This document shows, piece after piece, positions 32,233-35,126 of a stretch of DNA of 35,126 nt (its first letter is position 1; the number at the start of each line of letters is the position of its first letter). The notes under the pieces were generated by a model that saw only the letters and a list, made by a program, of their open reading frames with translations, had not been told where the DNA came from and ran no database searches. The stretch is from positions 1 to 35,126 of the forward strand of contig JAIXXC010000264.1 in assembly GCA_027490985.1 (NCBI GenBank). The letters are read 5' to 3'. Made by a program: the position numbers and the translations under genes. Source of the DNA: Verrucomicrobiales bacterium. GTDB taxonomy: Bacteria > Verrucomicrobiota > Verrucomicrobiia > Limisphaerales > UBA9464.

Positions 32233-35079
32233 TCAGCGGGCGGCCCGGAGGGTGGCCATGCGGCTCACCACATTGGTATACTCGGCCGAGCCCTTGGGAG
32301 CCAACTCGAGGTAACGCTCCAATTGCTTGAGCTCTTCGGAAGGCTGTTTCTGCTGACGGGCGATCTCGGCCAGGCCGAAGCGCACCTGGAAAGTCTCGCG
32401 ACCCTCCTTGATCAACCGCTCGTAGTCGGCCCGCGACTCGGGCAGCTGATTGAGCATCAACCGGGCGATCGCCCGATTGACCCGGGCCACCGAACTGTCG
32501 GGGTCACGCTCCAGCACCTGGGTCAGTGTTTCGGCCGCCGGGCCATAACGCCCGAGCTGCATCAGGATCAAGGCGCGCCGCGACAACGGGGCAGGATCGG
32601 ATTTGGACAACTTCGCCCAAGACTCCGTCATGCTCAGAGACTGATCGGTCTTGCCCAGCAACAGGTAGAGGTAGGAGAGATAATCGCAGAGCTCGGGATT
32701 GTTGGGATTGAGTCTGCGGGCCTCCTGAAGCGCCGCCTCGGCCGCCGGGAGCTGGTTCAAGGCGATGAGCACGCGCCCCTCGGATTCGGCCAATCCAGCC
32801 TTTTCGATCGGCGTCCATCGGGCCACCGCGGGATCGGCCTTCAGTTCGTTGAGGGTGTTGGTGGCCGAGGCCAGATCCCCGACGGCCAAGGCGGCCGCGA
32901 TGAATCCGAACCGGTTGAATTGATTGGTGGGAGACAGGCGGGAAGCCCGGGCGAAGCCGACCGCGGCGCGCCGCACCATGTCATCCTTCTGGGCCATCAA
33001 CGTCGATGCGAAGATGCGCAGGAACTCGGGCTCATCGACCGGACCGTGCAGGTCGAGCAACCCCGGCTTGCCGTCCCAGACCTTCACCAGATCGGCTGAG
33101 AGCGGCTTGCCGGCGCCCAAGGCCTGATTGACCTGCAGATTCACGCGGGCGGCCGCATTGTCCGCATTGAGCCTCAGGGCCTCGGTGAAGAGCTTCGATG
33201 CCTCCTTCAAACGCCCGCCCTCCTGAAGGAACACTCCGGAGGCGTTGGCCGATCGCGACCACATCGCGGCCACGATCACCGCGTTGGACGAACCGGCCGC
33301 GGCATCGCGGACGACCGCATCGAGCGAAGGCTGCACCTCGCTCCAGAACCGACGTACCTGCCCGAACTCCGCCTCGTTGGCGAGGGTTGGCAGCAGGGAT
33401 TTCCGGGGCAGCGCTCCATGCAACGACCCGATCGGCCTGAAATCGAACGGCTCGGCGAAGAAACTGAAGACCGGCGCGGTGAAGAAGGTCTGGTTGCTCT
33501 GGGCCGCCTGGGTGGCCAGCGTGAGCCAGAGCCCGGCGATGTTGTCCTTGGCCTCGGCGATGGTCTGCAAGGCCGGCCAGCGGTCCGCGTGGCGGTTCGC
33601 GAGAAACTGACGGTAGACACGGACCGGAGCCAAGCGGGTGTTGACCACCAGATGCCCCGGATTGCCTGTCAGAGCCCGGTTCCCGGCGGTCAGGGCCATG
33701 AACAAGGTCGGATCGTCGGCGAACACCAAACCGGGAGCCCGATGCAAGGGAGCCAGCATGGTGAGCACGTAGTCGCGCAGGCTGGAGCCGTTGTCGGCGC
33801 GGACGGTCTTCCAATTCTTGGCGACCAGGGCCGTGGGGACCAACACGGTCAAGGCCAGCACCGAAACGCCCGCCAAGCGGGACAACCCGGCACTCAACGG
33901 GGTGACCCCGTAGGCATGGCGCGGATCGGGACGGCCGGTCCAAAGGAGCAGGTAATAGCCCGCGAAGTACCCCACTGCCAACGAAGCGCAGAAGGAGAAC
34001 GTCAGGAGCGGCACGCCATAGCCCAACTGACGCGGGCTGACCTTCAGGTCGAAGCCCACGGCGATGCACAAGCCGAACCAGGCCAGGATCAACACCTGCC
34101 AGGCCACCGTGGCGGCCAACGTGTCCAAGCCTGCCCCCAACCGGGAAGGCCAGCGGATGCCCACGCCCACCAGCGGCGCGATCATCATCAGAAAGAGGAA
34201 CAAGAACCGCCCGCGCGGGAACATCAGCAGATAATTGAACTTCAGCTCCAGACCGGTCCTCAACAACGTCCACGCACTGTCATCGAAGCGTCCGGTCATG
34301 CGGGCCGAGAGGGGGATCCAGAGCAGCAGCGAGAGCCCCACCAATCCGGCCAGGAGCATCCGCGAGAGGAATCCCAGATGGAAAAAGCTCAGGCCGCGGA
34401 TCCAAACGATGGCCACGAGGAACATCGGTGCGAACCCGATGAAGGCGTGGCTGTTGGCGATGCCGACGCCCACCAGTGCCGAGACGGCCCACAAGCGCGA
34501 CTCCTTCCGATCGAGGCGGTATTCCAACAGATTCCGGATCGCCAGTGCGAAGATCAGGAGATCGATCATCTCTCCGGTGAAGGCGGTCGCATGCTGCCAG
34601 AAGGTCAACTGGAAGGCCAACAAGCCCACGGCGAGGACCGGCGGCACCCAGGCCAGCGGGATGGTCAGGAGCGCGATGTCGGAGAACTCCCGGATCCGCT
34701 CTTCGTGACGCCGGTCATGGGGCAGCAAGGCCACACAGCGGGCCAGCAGGAACACGATCAGGGCGGCCATGGCCCCGGTCAGGATGTTGGCCTGTCCGGG
34801 GAAACGAGCCCCGGTGAGGGAGGAGACGATGAGACCGAAGATCTGATTGAGAGGCTGGGCGAATGCGTTTTCGAAACCCCAACCCGCCGCCTCGTACACC
34901 GGACGAAGACTGTTGACCCCGATCCAGGCATTGCGCGTGAGCAGGAAGACGGCAAATGCGGTGGCGGCCAGAATCCACGGCAATTTCCGGGTGACGAAGA
35001 GTCTCGAGGAAACAGGGGCGTCATCCATAGGGCTGGGGGATAGTTTGGAAAACCCGGGGGAAAGGCAAAGTCGTTTCAT
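32233..35079 (-). CDS. Large membrane protein, DUF2723/TMEM260-like N terminus with TPR-like C terminus
   Basis: 948 residues. Residues about 35-435 hold roughly ten transmembrane segments, with TFWQHATAFTGEMIDLLIFALAIRN and a GVGIANSHAFIGF segment resembling the DUF2723 family, whose eukaryotic member TMEM260 is a protein O-mannosyltransferase. Residues about 435-600 are soluble, then TPR-like helical repeats run from about 600 to the end (KLFTEALRLNADNAAARVNL, AALQEARRLNPNNPELCDYL, TLTQVLERDPDSSVARVN). ATG 35028 (MDDAPVSS) is an alternative start; neither has a good ribosome binding site. With the following GT4 and WecA-like genes it suggests surface glycan or protein glycosylation. The DUF2723 call is by resemblance only. 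Confidence 0.7.
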   Translation of the reverse strand: MKRLCLSPGFSKLSPSPMDDAPVSSRLFVTRKLPWILAATAFAVFLLTRNAWIGVNSLRPVYEAAGWGFENAFAQPLNQIFGLIVSSLTGARFPGQANILTGAMAALIVFLLARCVALLPHDRRHEERIREFSDIALLTIPLAWVPPVLAVGLLAFQLTFWQHATAFTGEMIDLLIFALAIRNLLEYRLDRKESRLWAVSALVGVGIANSHAFIGFAPMFLVAIVWIRGLSFFHLGFLSRMLLAGLVGLSLLLWIPLSARMTGRFDDSAWTLLRTGLELKFNYLLMFPRGRFLFLFLMMIAPLVGVGIRWPSRLGAGLDTLAATVAWQVLILAWFGLCIAVGFDLKVSPRQLGYGVPLLTFSFCASLAVGYFAGYYLLLWTGRPDPRHAYGVTPLSAGLSRLAGVSVLALTVLVPTALVAKNWKTVRADNGSSLRDYVLTMLAPLHRAPGLVFADDPTLFMALTAGNRALTGNPGHLVVNTRLAPVRVYRQFLANRHADRWPALQTIAEAKDNIAGLWLTLATQAAQSNQTFFTAPVFSFFAEPFDFRPIGSLHGALPRKSLLPTLANEAEFGQVRRFWSEVQPSLDAVVRDAAAGSSNAVIVAAMWSRSANASGVFLQEGGRLKEASKLFTEALRLNADNAAARVNLQVNQALGAGKPLSADLVKVWDGKPGLLDLHGPVDEPEFLRIFASTLMAQKDDMVRRAAVGFARASRLSPTNQFNRFGFIAAALAVGDLASATNTLNELKADPAVARWTPIEKAGLAESEGRVLIALNQLPAAEAALQEARRLNPNNPELCDYLSYLYLLLGKTDQSLSMTESWAKLSKSDPAPLSRRALILMQLGRYGPAAETLTQVLERDPDSSVARVNRAIARLMLNQLPESRADYERLIKEGRETFQVRFGLAEIARQQKQPSEELKQLERYLELAPKGSAEYTNVVSRMATLRAAR

Positions 35080-35126
35080 TCTGAAACACGCAACCTTGGC
35101 GTGTCGTCGACACCGGAACGACGCCG
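35080..35126. other. End of window, upstream of the DUF2723-like gene
   Basis: Only 47 bases remain. I see no gene or clear promoter in them. Confidence 0.5.

Noticed and set aside
33418-35043. Plus-strand open frame of 541 codons opposite the DUF2723-like gene
   Set aside because: The translation is Gln/Gly/Asp/Arg-rich without hydrophobic core, a typical shadow of membrane-helix codons on the other strand.

Overview
The window comes from a high-GC member of the phylum Verrucomicrobiota. The first 402 bases are the 5' end of a 16S rRNA gene on the minus strand. It carries, at 33-50, the exact 18-base target of probe EUB338-III, which was designed for Verrucomicrobiales. The gene content (complete basal-body flagellar operon, WecA-type sugar-phosphate transferase, EF-hand GGP-repeat protein) is compatible with a motile, free-living Verrucomicrobiota. 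I cannot name a genus.

Layout. 1-~770: 16S rRNA 5' end, leader (boxA-like element) and a promoter with an A/T-rich upstream element. ~840-1090: gene-free DNA rich in inverted repeats that could encode a structured RNA followed by a terminator. 1294-1866 (+): MiaE-like tRNA hydroxylase. 1885-6578 (-): likely operon of OmpR-type regulator, sensor kinase, beta-CASP metallohydrolase and a zinc-ribbon membrane protein, divergent from a small secreted EF-hand protein (6783-7199, +). 7399-9836 (-): NatA/NatB-type ABC exporter pair. 9980-13977 (+): three-gene phosphonate operon of phosphonoacetate hydrolase (phnA), a class III PLP enzyme (probably pbfA) and phosphonoacetaldehyde dehydrogenase (phnY), ending at a 13-bp inverted repeat. 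14057-16132 (-): secreted M13 metallopeptidase. 16289-29747 (-): a compact 15-gene flagellar operon in the order flgB-flgC-fliE-fliF-fliG-fliH-fliI-fliJ-motE-like-fliK-flgD-flgE-fliL-fliM-fliN. 30024-35079 (-): WecA/MraY-like transferase, a GT4 glycosyltransferase and a large DUF2723-like membrane protein with C-terminal TPR-like repeats.

How they work together. The phosphonate genes form a self-contained route to acetate and phosphate through phosphonoacetaldehyde and phosphonoacetate, with no classical AEP transaminase (PhnW) in the window. The flagellar operon encodes rod base (FlgB, FlgC, FliE), MS ring (FliF), C ring (FliG, FliM, FliN), export ATPase complex (FliH, FliI, FliJ), hook (FlgD, FlgE, FliK) and stator-associated FliL. 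It lacks the export gate (FliPQR, FlhAB), MotAB and flagellin, which must lie elsewhere. Its most striking member is FliK: 990 residues, with a tandem duplication and in-frame hexanucleotide repeats, next to a hook protein of only 284 residues. Many genes overlap by ATGA (regulator/kinase, ABC pair, pbfA/phnY, fliH/fliI, fliI/fliJ, fliJ/motE, motE/fliK, GT4/wecA-like), which indicates translational coupling.
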